Source: Syntrophomonadaceae bacterium | Lineage (GTDB): Bacteria > Bacillota > Syntrophomonadia > Syntrophomonadales > Syntrophomonadaceae | NCBI GenBank assembly: GCA_012522705.1 | Contig: JAAYJY010000130.1 | Location: 1-22,496 of the forward strand | DNA: 22,496 bases | Reading direction: 5' to 3' | Position numbers and translations under genes: made by a program | In this document: positions 1-6,684 of the stretch, piece after piece | Position numbering within the stretch: the stretch's first letter is position 1 | How the letters are laid out: every line of letters starts with the position of its first letter | Notes under the pieces: model-generated | The model's input: only the letters and a program-made list of their open reading frames with translations | Database searches by the model: none | Told to the model about the DNA's origin: nothing

Positions 1-44
1 GGCTGTAGGTATTCGACCCAAGGTGAATAAATCTTGAGCTATTA

Positions 45-72
45 TTGACATAGAGTGACATTGTGCTAAAAT
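45..72 (+). promoter_or_regulatory. sigma-A type promoter for speD
   Basis: A consensus -35 TTGACA (45-50) and a -10 TAAAAT (67-72) are separated by 16 bases. TGC stands directly before the -10, giving an extended -10. Transcription would start near base 79, leaving a leader of about 75 bases before the speD start. Prediction from sequence only. Confidence 0.7.
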
Positions 73-152
73 TCTATTTGTGTTTTTGTAGACGGTGGGT
101 TAGGAGGTTTGGGAATATTTTGCAAATAATTTGATGAAGGGAGCTGACATTA

Positions 153-533
153 TTGCAGTCTTTGGGGCGACATGTATTAGCCGAGGTTTATGGATGTCGA
201 TTTGATGCCTTGAATGATGTCCGGAAGGTAGAGGATATCATGGTCAATGCAGCTTTGGAGGCTGGCGCTGAGGTACGGGAAGTGGTATTCCACAAATTTA
301 GTCCTCAAGGGGTTAGCGGAGTAGTGGTAATTTCGGAGTCTCACCTTGCGATTCATACCTGGCCTGAACTGGGATATGCGGCAGTCGACGTGTTTACCTG
401 CGGTGAGAGAGTAAATCCATGGGACGCATGCAAGTATCTTTCAGAAGCATTCGGAGCCGGATACGTAAATGCCCAGGAGGTCACCAGGGGATTGGTAGCG
501 GACCAGGAAGAACGTATGGTGGTAAATATTTAG
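153..533 (+). CDS. speD: S-adenosylmethionine decarboxylase proenzyme (SpeD/SpeH type)
   Basis: Pyruvoyl enzyme that decarboxylates S-adenosylmethionine to supply the aminopropyl group for spermidine synthesis in the cytoplasm. At 126 residues it has the usual length of the short prokaryotic class. The signature ISESHLAIHTWPE is intact: Ser63 is the residue expected to become the pyruvoyl group after self-cleavage between Glu62 and Ser63, and His68 and Cys83 occupy the processing/catalytic positions known in the Thermotoga-type enzyme. The start is TTG, chosen because GAAGGGAG (136-143) lies 9 bases upstream and the protein then begins MQSLGRH as in the family. Its own promoter and terminator make it a monocistronic unit. 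A spermidine synthase gene (speE) is not in the window. Confidence 0.95.
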   Translation: MQSLGRHVLAEVYGCRFDALNDVRKVEDIMVNAALEAGAEVREVVFHKFSPQGVSGVVVISESHLAIHTWPELGYAAVDVFTCGERVNPWDACKYLSEAFGAGYVNAQEVTRGLVADQEERMVVNI

Positions 534-581
534 GAGGGATACTATTTTAGTAGGCCGATCGTGTGTCAACAATATCTGCAA

Positions 582-634
582 CAGTATTTAAAAGCCTCAC
601 TTGGAAAACTTTCGAGTGAGGCTTTTTAATACTG
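582..634 (+). terminator. long rho-independent terminator after speD
   Basis: Two 20-base arms (582-601 and 615-634) are complementary with a single T/T mismatch. The core AAAGCCTCACT / AGTGAGGCTTT is perfect and is followed on the plus strand by TTTTT. The loop (602-614) can pair further through G-U pairs. Because both outer flanks are A/T rich, the hairpin could also work in the reverse direction. Confidence 0.85.
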
Positions 635-695
635 CTGGTGAAGATACTGGTAGGGATGCCGCGAATTATTAATGAACCTATGCCTCTAATTGAGA

Positions 696-701
696 TATGA
701 T
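696..701 (+). promoter_or_regulatory. possible -10 box upstream of the prenyl-synthase-like gene
   Basis: TATGAT at 696-701 is one base from the -10 consensus and lies 53 bases before the predicted GTG start, after the speD terminator, where a promoter is needed. The -35 region (about 672-678) is a poor match, so this is tentative. The rest of 635-754 shows no gene. Confidence 0.3.
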
Positions 702-754
702 ATAAGCGCAGTAAGGGATTAGGACTAGGTTTTGAAGCAGGAAATACTCGAAAT

Positions 755-1564
755 GTGGAGAATGATTTACCAACGTCATCGATTTCCGGTTTTAATCACG
801 GGAGAGGATGGTATCAATTGGAGTTTATCCTCACGGACAGTATCAAAACAGACTTGGCCAAGGTTGACATAGAATTCGAAAAAAGCCTGCGGCCTTGGTG
901 GGAGGAATTACGTCCTTTTCTTCCCGCGCCCGGCGAAGAGCCGGGCTACGATTTGCTCCCCGCCATGGTGATCAACGCCTATAGGTGGGCAGGAAACGGG
1001 CACCGATTGACGATCCAGATGGCCAACCTGATCCGAATCATCAATCTGGCCAACCTGATCCATCTGAGGGTCAAAGATGTGGAGGAAGGTCAGGAGCACA
1101 ACCAGGAGATGCAGTTCGCCATATTGATCGGAGATTATATCTATGGTCGGGTCTTGAAACTCTTGGGGGAAACAGAGGCCGACAAGCTTCTGGATCAGTT
1201 TGCGGTCATGATCGCCCGCATTAATGAGGGGATGGTGATGAAATATAAGCTGGACTCTGGTTTGGATGAATATCTGAGCCGGGGCAGAGCCCCATTTTAT
1301 GCCAACGCCTTTTCGAGCGCAGCCCGGATGCAGGACTGGGATCCACCCCATGTGGCATTATATGAAGCAGTGGGTCAAAACCTGGGTCTGGCATTGGAAA
1401 TGATATACGTATATAAACAGCCTGATATGGGTTACCGCTACCTGCGTCAAGCCGAGTCAGGATACCAACGGCTGGTTCAGAGTGGGTTTATCCGGAATAC
1501 TGCTCTGCATAATATAATCCAGGCAATCTGGGATGATGAGGAAGTGGTTGGCAGTGGAGTATAA
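755..1564 (+). CDS. polyprenyl-synthase-like protein lacking both Asp-rich motifs
   Basis: 269-residue, mostly helical protein whose pattern follows trans-prenyl diphosphate synthases. NLIHL and then FAILIGDYIYGRVLKLL (about 101-137) match the helix D to F region of the family, and VGQNLGLALEM (206-216) matches the helix before the second Asp motif. However, the first DDxxD is replaced by LRVKD (104-108), the second by EMIYV (215-219), the RRGxPT loop is missing, and the N-terminal GGKxLRP is replaced by PGYDLLP (63-69). It is therefore unlikely to bind Mg-diphosphate itself. It sits 17 bases before ubiA and upstream of an intact polyprenyl synthase, suggesting a regulatory or structural partner, perhaps analogous to the non-catalytic subunit of two-component synthases. 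That role is inference. The start is GTG 755; its ribosome binding site is weak (AGCAGGA, 736-742). Confidence 0.7.
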   Translation: MENDLPTSSISGFNHGRGWYQLEFILTDSIKTDLAKVDIEFEKSLRPWWEELRPFLPAPGEEPGYDLLPAMVINAYRWAGNGHRLTIQMANLIRIINLANLIHLRVKDVEEGQEHNQEMQFAILIGDYIYGRVLKLLGETEADKLLDQFAVMIARINEGMVMKYKLDSGLDEYLSRGRAPFYANAFSSAARMQDWDPPHVALYEAVGQNLGLALEMIYVYKQPDMGYRYLRQAESGYQRLVQSGFIRNTALHNIIQAIWDDEEVVGSGV

Positions 1565-1581
1565 GGCTTCCAGCCGGCGGA

Positions 1582-2442
1582 GTGAAAACTGCTTTGACTA
1601 AACTGTCCAAATTCTTGGCAATGATAGACTTTGGCCATACGTTGTTCGGCCTGCCATTTGCTTATTTGGGTGCTTTTCTGGCCGCTTCAGGCATACCTGC
1701 CATGAGCCAACTGGGGTGGATAACGCTGGCCATGTTTGCCGCACGTTCGGCTGCCTTGTGCCTGAACCGTTTGATCGATCGGGCCATTGACCGGGCCAAT
1801 CCCCGCACCTCGGGTTGGGTTCTGCCCGCCGGGGAATTGCCGGTAGCCGGAGTGTGGGCGCTGGTGGTGGTGTTCTTTGCATTGCTCTTCTGGGCGGCCG
1901 CCCAGCTGAATCCTTTATGTGTAAAATTAGCGCTATTGGCGGTAATCATATTGTGGGTCTATTCTTACACGAAAAGATTCACCTGGTGGTGTCACCTGCT
2001 GTTAGGGATGGCGGTGGGAATAGGCCCAGTGGGTGGATGGATAGCCATCACCGGCACCTTTGATTGGCAGCCCCTGTTATTGTGGCTGGCGGTGGCCTGC
2101 TGGATTGCTGGTTTCGACACTATGTATGCCGTTCAGGATATCGATTTTGACCGGGCTCATGGGCTTTATTCGATTCCAGCGCGATTCGGGGTGAAGGGGG
2201 CGCTTCGGTTCTCATCCGCGTTTCACTTGGCTACCGTATTGTTCCTGGTGTTGACCGGATTTATTTTGCACCTGGGGATCTGGTATTTTATCGGGATATT
2301 GTTTACCGCAATTCTACTCCTATATGAGCACCTTATCGTAACTTACGACAATCTGGCCCGGGTCAATTTTGCCTCATTCCGGGTCAATCACTATGTGGGA
2401 CTTATCATATTTGTTATGGCCATAATCGACATACTTTCATGA
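1582..2442 (+). CDS. ubiA: UbiA-family prenyltransferase, probably for menaquinone
   Basis: Integral membrane prenyltransferase that attaches a polyprenyl tail to an aromatic acid. It has 286 residues and about eight hydrophobic segments. Both Mg-diphosphate motifs are present: NRLIDRAID (62-70; N62, D66, D70, pattern NxxxDxxxD) and Y182-xxx-D186-xxx-D190, plus the loop residues YTKR (129-132). Sequence style (FGHTLFGLPFA, NPRTSGWVLPAG) matches the UbiA-like group common in anaerobes without ubiquinone, where it serves menaquinone synthesis, including the futalosine route (MqnP). No other mqn or men gene lies in the window, so the acceptor is inferred. GTG start preceded by GGCGGAG; a later in-frame ATG (1621) is possible but would cut a conserved N-terminal segment. 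Likely co-transcribed with the preceding gene. Confidence 0.88.
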   Translation: MKTALTKLSKFLAMIDFGHTLFGLPFAYLGAFLAASGIPAMSQLGWITLAMFAARSAALCLNRLIDRAIDRANPRTSGWVLPAGELPVAGVWALVVVFFALLFWAAAQLNPLCVKLALLAVIILWVYSYTKRFTWWCHLLLGMAVGIGPVGGWIAITGTFDWQPLLLWLAVACWIAGFDTMYAVQDIDFDRAHGLYSIPARFGVKGALRFSSAFHLATVLFLVLTGFILHLGIWYFIGILFTAILLLYEHLIVTYDNLARVNFASFRVNHYVGLIIFVMAIIDILS

Positions 2443-2483
2443 TCGTTATTCCGGTATGGTTCAGGTTAACTGGGCTCCTATCG

Positions 2484-2519
2484 GGCCGCAAGGCTTCGCC
2501 TGGCTGGCCGGCCTTTTTT
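2484..2519 (+). terminator. probable rho-independent terminator after ubiA
   Basis: Outer stem GGCCG (2484-2488) with CGGCC (2509-2513), inner small stem AGGC-TTC-GCCT, followed immediately by six T (2514-2519). The stem is interrupted by unpaired bases, so strength is uncertain. Confidence 0.45.
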
Positions 2520-2529
2520 CGGTTATAAT

Positions 2530-2557
2530 TTGCTTTTAGGATGCGGAAATATATAAT
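2530..2557 (+). promoter_or_regulatory. possible promoter for the polyprenyl synthase gene
   Basis: TTGCTT (2530-2535), 16-base spacer and a perfect TATAAT (2552-2557), 30 bases before the ATG of the next gene and after the probable terminator. A second TATAAT occurs at 2524-2529 without a good -35. Confidence 0.5.
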
Positions 2558-2587
2558 TAGATAGAATTTGTTTAAAAGGGGCACCTG

Positions 2588-3556
2588 ATGACCGGTTTGG
2601 ATGTATTTAACCCCATAAGCAGCGAATTGAGCCAGGTGGAGATTGATTTACTGGCCAGTATAGATACAGATCTTCCCATTTTGGCAGAGGCCGCCACCCA
2701 TTTGATCAAGGCGGGAGGCAAACGATTGCGGCCGGCCTTCGCTTTGTTGTCCGCCAAGGTGTTCAGTGATGAGGTGTGCCATGCAATTCCTTTGGCGGTC
2801 TCCCTGGAGCTTATCCATATGGCTAGCCTGGTTCATGACGATGTCATCGACAATTCCGAATTAAGGAGAGGTCAGCCGACGGTAAAAAGCCGGTGGGGTA
2901 ATCGATTATCCGTATGCACAGGCAATTACGTTTTGGCTAAATCGCTGTCATTGACAGCGGATTACCTGAATCGCGACGTTATCGAGGTTGTGGCTGATAC
3001 CAGCATGAGCATCTGCGATGGCGAAATAAGACAGATGCGCACCTGTTATGATGTTACCCAGGGCTTGAAAGAGTACCTGCGGCGGATCGAGAGAAAGACG
3101 GCGCTTTTGATATCAGTGAGCTGTCAGTTGGGGGCCATGATCAACGGGGCTTCACGTGAAGATGTAGAGGCACTCAAGAGATATGGTTACTATCTGGGTA
3201 TGGCGTTTCAAATCACCGATGATATCCTTGACTTCGTGGCGGAGGAAGACGTTTTGGGCAAACCGGTGGGCAGCGACATCAGGCAAGGTGTTATTACCTT
3301 GCCGGCTATATATGCTCTCCGCTGCAGTCCTCACCGTGTGAAGCTGGCGGCAATGCTGTCATCCCCGGAGTCCTGCGCGTCCCGGGCAGAGGAGATTGTG
3401 GACTTGATTATCGATAGCGATGGCATCGATTACGCTCATTATGCCAGTCATCGATTTGCGGAGCGAGCCCTGCGGCAGTTGGACCATCTGCCCGAGGTGC
3501 CCGTCATAGAATCCTTCTACCGGATAGCGGATTTTATTTCCGGCCGGGAATATTGA
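2588..3556 (+). CDS. hepT: long-chain polyprenyl diphosphate synthase
   Basis: Condenses isopentenyl diphosphate units into the all-trans polyprenyl diphosphate used as a quinone side chain. 322 residues, normal length. Family motifs are intact: GGKRLRP (43-49), first Asp motif DDVID (84-88) followed by RRGQPT, GNYVLAKSL, and second Asp motif DDILD (211-215). Ala79, five residues before the first motif, is small, which in this family goes with long products (C30 or more) rather than geranyl or farnesyl chains; exact chain length cannot be read, so the hepT symbol is tentative (ispB-like is equally possible). ATG start with AAAAGGGG upstream. Together with ubiA it provides the menaquinone tail. 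The upstream degenerate paralogue may be its partner. tatC follows 17 bases later. Confidence 0.9.
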   Translation: MTGLDVFNPISSELSQVEIDLLASIDTDLPILAEAATHLIKAGGKRLRPAFALLSAKVFSDEVCHAIPLAVSLELIHMASLVHDDVIDNSELRRGQPTVKSRWGNRLSVCTGNYVLAKSLSLTADYLNRDVIEVVADTSMSICDGEIRQMRTCYDVTQGLKEYLRRIERKTALLISVSCQLGAMINGASREDVEALKRYGYYLGMAFQITDDILDFVAEEDVLGKPVGSDIRQGVITLPAIYALRCSPHRVKLAAMLSSPESCASRAEEIVDLIIDSDGIDYAHYASHRFAERALRQLDHLPEVPVIESFYRIADFISGREY

Positions 3557-3573
3557 TCCGGGAGGATACCAAC

Positions 3574-4347
3574 GTGGCCTTTAGCGATATGTCGTCGGAA
3601 GACAAACAGACTGTCCTGGACCATCTGAGTGAATTGAGGAAGTCCCTCCTGATAAGTGTGGCGGCCATATTTATCGCGGCTATGGGCTGTTTCTTTTTCA
3701 ATGAGTTTTTCTTAAAGGTGGTAACCTACCCGGTCCGGGCCATAGGTCAGACTCTGATAGCGACTGGGGTAACGGAAGCCTTTTTCGTCAAACTGCAGTT
3801 ATCCTTTCTAGCCGGCTTCATCCTCGCTTTCCCCATCGTCTCCTGGGCGGTATGGAGGTTTATAAAACCGGCTTTATACCCCAATGAAAGGCGCTTGATC
3901 TATATCCTGTTCCCGGCTACCCTGGTTCTGTTTGTGGGCGGGGTCACCTTCGCTTATTTTGTGGTTCTTCCTTTGGTATTGAACTTCATGGTGTACATTG
4001 CCGGGGAAAACCTGGAGACCATGTTCAAGGTCGATCAATATGTATCGTTTGTGATGGCATTTATCATCCCATTCGGGCTAACCTTCGAACTGCCTATAGT
4101 TACCTATTTTCTCACCAAGTTGGGTGTGCTTAAACCTGAAAAACTCTCCCAGAACAGGAAATATGCTTTACTGATAATTGTAATATTAGGCGGGGTATTG
4201 AGCCCGGGACCCGACCCGATAAGCCAGATCATGATGGCCGGACCGGTTTATCTGTTATACGAGGTGAGTATCCTGGTGGCTAAGCATACCAAACCGCGGG
4301 GCCAGGATGAAGAGGAACCGGAAGAGAATGCCGCTGACCCCAGCTAA
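3574..4347 (+). CDS. tatC: Sec-independent (Tat) translocase subunit TatC
   Basis: Membrane receptor of the twin-arginine pathway, which exports folded, often cofactor-loaded redox proteins. About 257 residues with six hydrophobic segments. The diagnostic N-terminal DHLSELRKSLL and the first periplasmic/cytoplasmic loop motif FIKPALYPNERR are present, and the C-terminus is a charged Glu/Asp-rich tail. The reading frame is open from a TTG at 3553 that overlaps the previous stop, but GTG 3574 is preferred because GGGAGGA (3560-3566) lies 7 bases before it. Its link with quinone genes and a nearby tatA fits export of respiratory enzymes. No tatB is seen. Confidence 0.95.
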   Translation: MAFSDMSSEDKQTVLDHLSELRKSLLISVAAIFIAAMGCFFFNEFFLKVVTYPVRAIGQTLIATGVTEAFFVKLQLSFLAGFILAFPIVSWAVWRFIKPALYPNERRLIYILFPATLVLFVGGVTFAYFVVLPLVLNFMVYIAGENLETMFKVDQYVSFVMAFIIPFGLTFELPIVTYFLTKLGVLKPEKLSQNRKYALLIIVILGGVLSPGPDPISQIMMAGPVYLLYEVSILVAKHTKPRGQDEEEPEENAADPS

Positions 4348-4402
4348 AGAGAAAACTGCCGGAAAATACAGCCTTGGCGGCAGGGCACTATCACTACTAT
4401 TC

Positions 4403-4431
4403 TTTACAAAGCGCTGACTTTTTGTCATAAT
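4403..4431 (+). promoter_or_regulatory. promoter for tatA
   Basis: TTTACA (4403-4408), 17-base spacer and CATAAT (4426-4431), each one base from consensus. It would give tatA its own transcript about 75 bases upstream of the start. The preceding bases 4356-4383 can form a weak CTGCCG/CGGCAG hairpin without a T-run. Confidence 0.55.
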
Positions 4432-4509
4432 ATCTTGTGGGGAAAGAGTTCTATTTGTAGATTGATGCTGATGCTCTAGCTTGAGGGCCTTTCTTAAGGA
4501 GGAAATATT

Positions 4510-4698
4510 TTGTTTGGGTTAATAGGCAATATAGGGCCATGGGAACTCGTTCTGGTATTGGTGATCGTCTTGGTTATATTCGGTCCGGGCAAACTCCCGA
4601 AGGTAGGGGAGTCTTTGGGAAAGGCTCTCAGTAGTTTCAAAAAAGCCCGAGAAGACGATGAGGAAGTGACGGAGTCCGATTCCAATAAAGAGAAATGA
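4510..4698 (+). CDS. tatA: Sec-independent translocase protein TatA
   Basis: Pore-forming component of the twin-arginine translocase. The 62-residue protein has a short N-terminal transmembrane helix (WELVLVLVIVLVIF, about 11-24), the hinge FGPGKLP, and an amphipathic helix (VGESLGKALSSFKKA) followed by a charged tail, the full TatA/TatE layout. TTG start with a strong AAGGAGG (4496-4502) 7 bases upstream. Its short tail and the absence of a tatB suggest a minimal TatA-TatC system as in many Gram-positive bacteria. It has its own predicted promoter and is followed directly by a terminator-like hairpin. Confidence 0.95.
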   Translation: MFGLIGNIGPWELVLVLVIVLVIFGPGKLPKVGESLGKALSSFKKAREDDEEVTESDSNKEK

Positions 4699-4701
4699 GA
4701 T

Positions 4702-4726
4702 GGGTCTGAGTAACAGGCCCTTTTTT
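4702..4726 (+). terminator. terminator (or attenuator) between tatA and the haem operon
   Basis: GGGTCTG (4702-4708) pairs with CAGGCCC (4714-4720) through seven pairs including one G-U, with a five-base loop AGTAA, followed by TTTTTT (4721-4726). The next gene starts only 24 bases after the T-run. Confidence 0.8.
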
Positions 4727-4750
4727 CCTTCTGGGTGACAAGGAGCAAAG

Positions 4751-5392
4751 ATGGAACACCTGTATCCGGTTTTTATAAGCCTGGCTGGCAAGAGGTGTCT
4801 GGTCGTAGGCGGGGGTAAAGTAGCCCAACGCAAGATCGGGACCCTGTTGGACTACAATGCTCAAGTTCTGGTGGTGAGTCCTGAAGCGACGGACAGGATC
4901 GGGCACTGGGCGGTATGGGAGCTAATAACCTGGAAGCCAAGGCGTTTTCAGCCATCTGATCTGGATGAGGTCGGGATGGTCTTTATTGCCACCGGAAATA
5001 ATATGATCAATAATGAAATAGCTGTACTTTGCCGGGAGCGAGGCATACTGGTGAACGCTGTAGATGATCCAGATAATTGTGATTTCTACGTGCCGGCCAT
5101 TATGAGACGGGATTCGTTGTGCATAGCGATCTCCACTGAAGGCAAGAGTCCATTGTTGGCGGCTAAACTGCGCTATGAAATGGAAAAGATGATCCCGGCT
5201 GAATACGGTGATTGGGTCGAGATATTGGGGCGGTTAAGGGAAGAGATCAAACAATCGGATCTTGATATCGGCCAACGTCAGCAACTTTTTACCGATTTGG
5301 TTTATTCGGATATTTTGGATTTGTTGATTCAGGGGCGCAAACAGGAAGCGGAGGAGCGGATTAGTTCATGTATGTCCTGCTTACGGGGATAA
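4751..5392 (+). CDS. sirC: precorrin-2 dehydrogenase / sirohydrochlorin ferrochelatase (Met8/CysG-N type)
   Basis: Oxidises precorrin-2 to sirohydrochlorin with NAD and may insert iron to give siroheme. 213 residues, the length of stand-alone Met8/SirC proteins. The N-terminal Rossmann fold carries CLVVGGGKVAQRK (16-28), and NAVDDPDNCDF (102-112) contains the Asp (D105 or D106) that aligns with the catalytic Asp of CysG/Met8. ISTEGKSP (127-134) is also typical. It lacks the C-terminal methyltransferase half of CysG; that activity is supplied by the CobA part of the fusion two genes downstream. ATG start with AAGGAG 5 bases before. Its 3' end overlaps hemA by 25 bases. Whether it chelates iron as well as dehydrogenates cannot be told from sequence. 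Confidence 0.9.
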   Translation: MEHLYPVFISLAGKRCLVVGGGKVAQRKIGTLLDYNAQVLVVSPEATDRIGHWAVWELITWKPRRFQPSDLDEVGMVFIATGNNMINNEIAVLCRERGILVNAVDDPDNCDFYVPAIMRRDSLCIAISTEGKSPLLAAKLRYEMEKMIPAEYGDWVEILGRLREEIKQSDLDIGQRQQLFTDLVYSDILDLLIQGRKQEAEERISSCMSCLRG

Positions 5393-6684
5393 ACCATCAG
5401 ACTGCACCGGTGGAAATCCGGGAGCGCTTCAGTATGACGCCTGCTCAGATGGAGCAAGCTTACCAACAAGTGAGAAATGATCCAGCCCTTGAGGGCGTGG
5501 TAATACTGAATACCTGCAACCGCACCGAATTGTATGCCACTACCAGGGATTTAGAAACCGGGCAGGAGCACCTAAGATCATTTATGGCGACGATTTCAAG
5601 CCTGCCAGCGGAGCAGTTGGAAGAATACTGTTACCAACCCAACTGTTACGATGCCATCGAACACCTTTTCCGGGTTTCATCAGGACTGGAATCTATGATA
5701 GTCGGCGAAACCCAGGTTTTGGGACAAGTCAAGGAAGCTTATTTGAAAGCCCAGGAATTGAAAGGGTCGGATGGGGTGCTGAACAGCCTGTTCCAGAAGG
5801 CTATCCAAGTGGGCAAGAAAGTGCGTACCGCCACCTCTATTGACCAGCACCCGGTATCAGTCAGTTATGCGGCTGTCGAACTGGCCAAAAAAACCCTTGG
5901 TCCTCTGCAGGACAAGACTGTCTTGGTGGTGGGGGCAGGAGAAATGGCGGATCTGGCTACCCAGTACCTGATGGTGAATGGTGTTAGTTCGGTTATCATT
6001 TCCAATCGTTCTTATGAAAAGGCAGTTCAGATGGCAGCCCTATTCGATGGCCGGGCAGCACGTTTGGACCAACTGTCCGCCGAGCTTGGCAATGCGGACA
6101 TTGTGATAAGTTGTACAGCCGCCCGGCATTATGTCATGCGCGAGAGCAATTGCCGCCAAGCCCTGCTGGACCGTAAAGGTCGTAAAATCATGATGATAGA
6201 TGTGGCAGTCCCCAGAGACATAGACCCGGCTCTGAACAGCATCGAAGGGGTCTTTCTTTACGATATCGACGATCTGCAGGGAGTCATCGATTTGAATATG
6301 GCGGCTAGGCGCAAGGCGGCCTTCAAGGCCAACTCGATTATTGCCGCCGAATTGGATGATTTCAATCAATGGATGGCCAGCCTGTCTGTTGTCCCGGTTA
6401 TAAGCGCATTGAAAAAGCATGGCGAGATCATCAAGCAGAACGAATTGAAAAAAGCCTTTAACCGATTAGGGAAAGCCTCCGACCGCGAAAAAGAAATCAT
6501 GACGGCCATGGCCCATTCCATAGTGAATCAGTTGTTGCATTATCCAGTGGTAAACTTGAAGGAGATGGCCGTCAGCAATCAGGGACATCTCTATGCGGAA
6601 ATAGTGAAAAAACTATTCAGCCTTGATTTACCGGATGAGGAGCAAGGAAAATATGCGCAAATTAAAACTGGGAACCAGGGGTAG
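5368..6684 (+). CDS. hemA: glutamyl-tRNA reductase
   Basis: Reduces glutamyl-tRNA(Glu) with NADPH to glutamate-1-semialdehyde, the first step of the C5 tetrapyrrole pathway. 438 residues. The nucleophilic Cys50 lies in ILNTCNRTELYA, followed by the conserved SGLESMIVGETQVLGQVKEAY (two adjacent halves, about 105-125), the NADPH-binding VLVVGAGEMADLA (about 185-197), and a C-terminal helical dimerisation region ending in a short variable tail. ATG 5368 gives the family start MYVLLTGINHQTAPVEIRE; GGAGGAG (5350-5356) lies upstream inside sirC. It overlaps both neighbours (25 bases with sirC, 32 with hemC), indicating translational coupling. The partner hemL is at the end of the same operon. Confidence 0.97.
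   Translation: MYVLLTGINHQTAPVEIRERFSMTPAQMEQAYQQVRNDPALEGVVILNTCNRTELYATTRDLETGQEHLRSFMATISSLPAEQLEEYCYQPNCYDAIEHLFRVSSGLESMIVGETQVLGQVKEAYLKAQELKGSDGVLNSLFQKAIQVGKKVRTATSIDQHPVSVSYAAVELAKKTLGPLQDKTVLVVGAGEMADLATQYLMVNGVSSVIISNRSYEKAVQMAALFDGRAARLDQLSAELGNADIVISCTAARHYVMRESNCRQALLDRKGRKIMMIDVAVPRDIDPALNSIEGVFLYDIDDLQGVIDLNMAARRKAAFKANSIIAAELDDFNQWMASLSVVPVISALKKHGEIIKQNELKKAFNRLGKASDREKEIMTAMAHSIVNQLLHYPVVNLKEMAVSNQGHLYAEIVKKLFSLDLPDEEQGKYAQIKTGNQG

Noticed and set aside
908..1351. Minus-strand frame of 147 codons opposite the degenerate prenyl-synthase gene; considered because that gene's function is unknown.
   Set aside because: The plus-strand frame keeps a clear prenyl-synthase helix pattern and has the same direction as ubiA; the minus frame has none.
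2524..2529. First TATAAT after ubiA as the hepT promoter.
   Set aside because: No usable -35 at 16-18 bases and it overlaps the terminator edge; the second TATAAT at 2552 is better placed.
4356..4383. Hairpin CTGCCG/CGGCAG after tatC as a terminator.
   Set aside because: Six pairs around a 16-base loop and no T-run follow; too weak to call.
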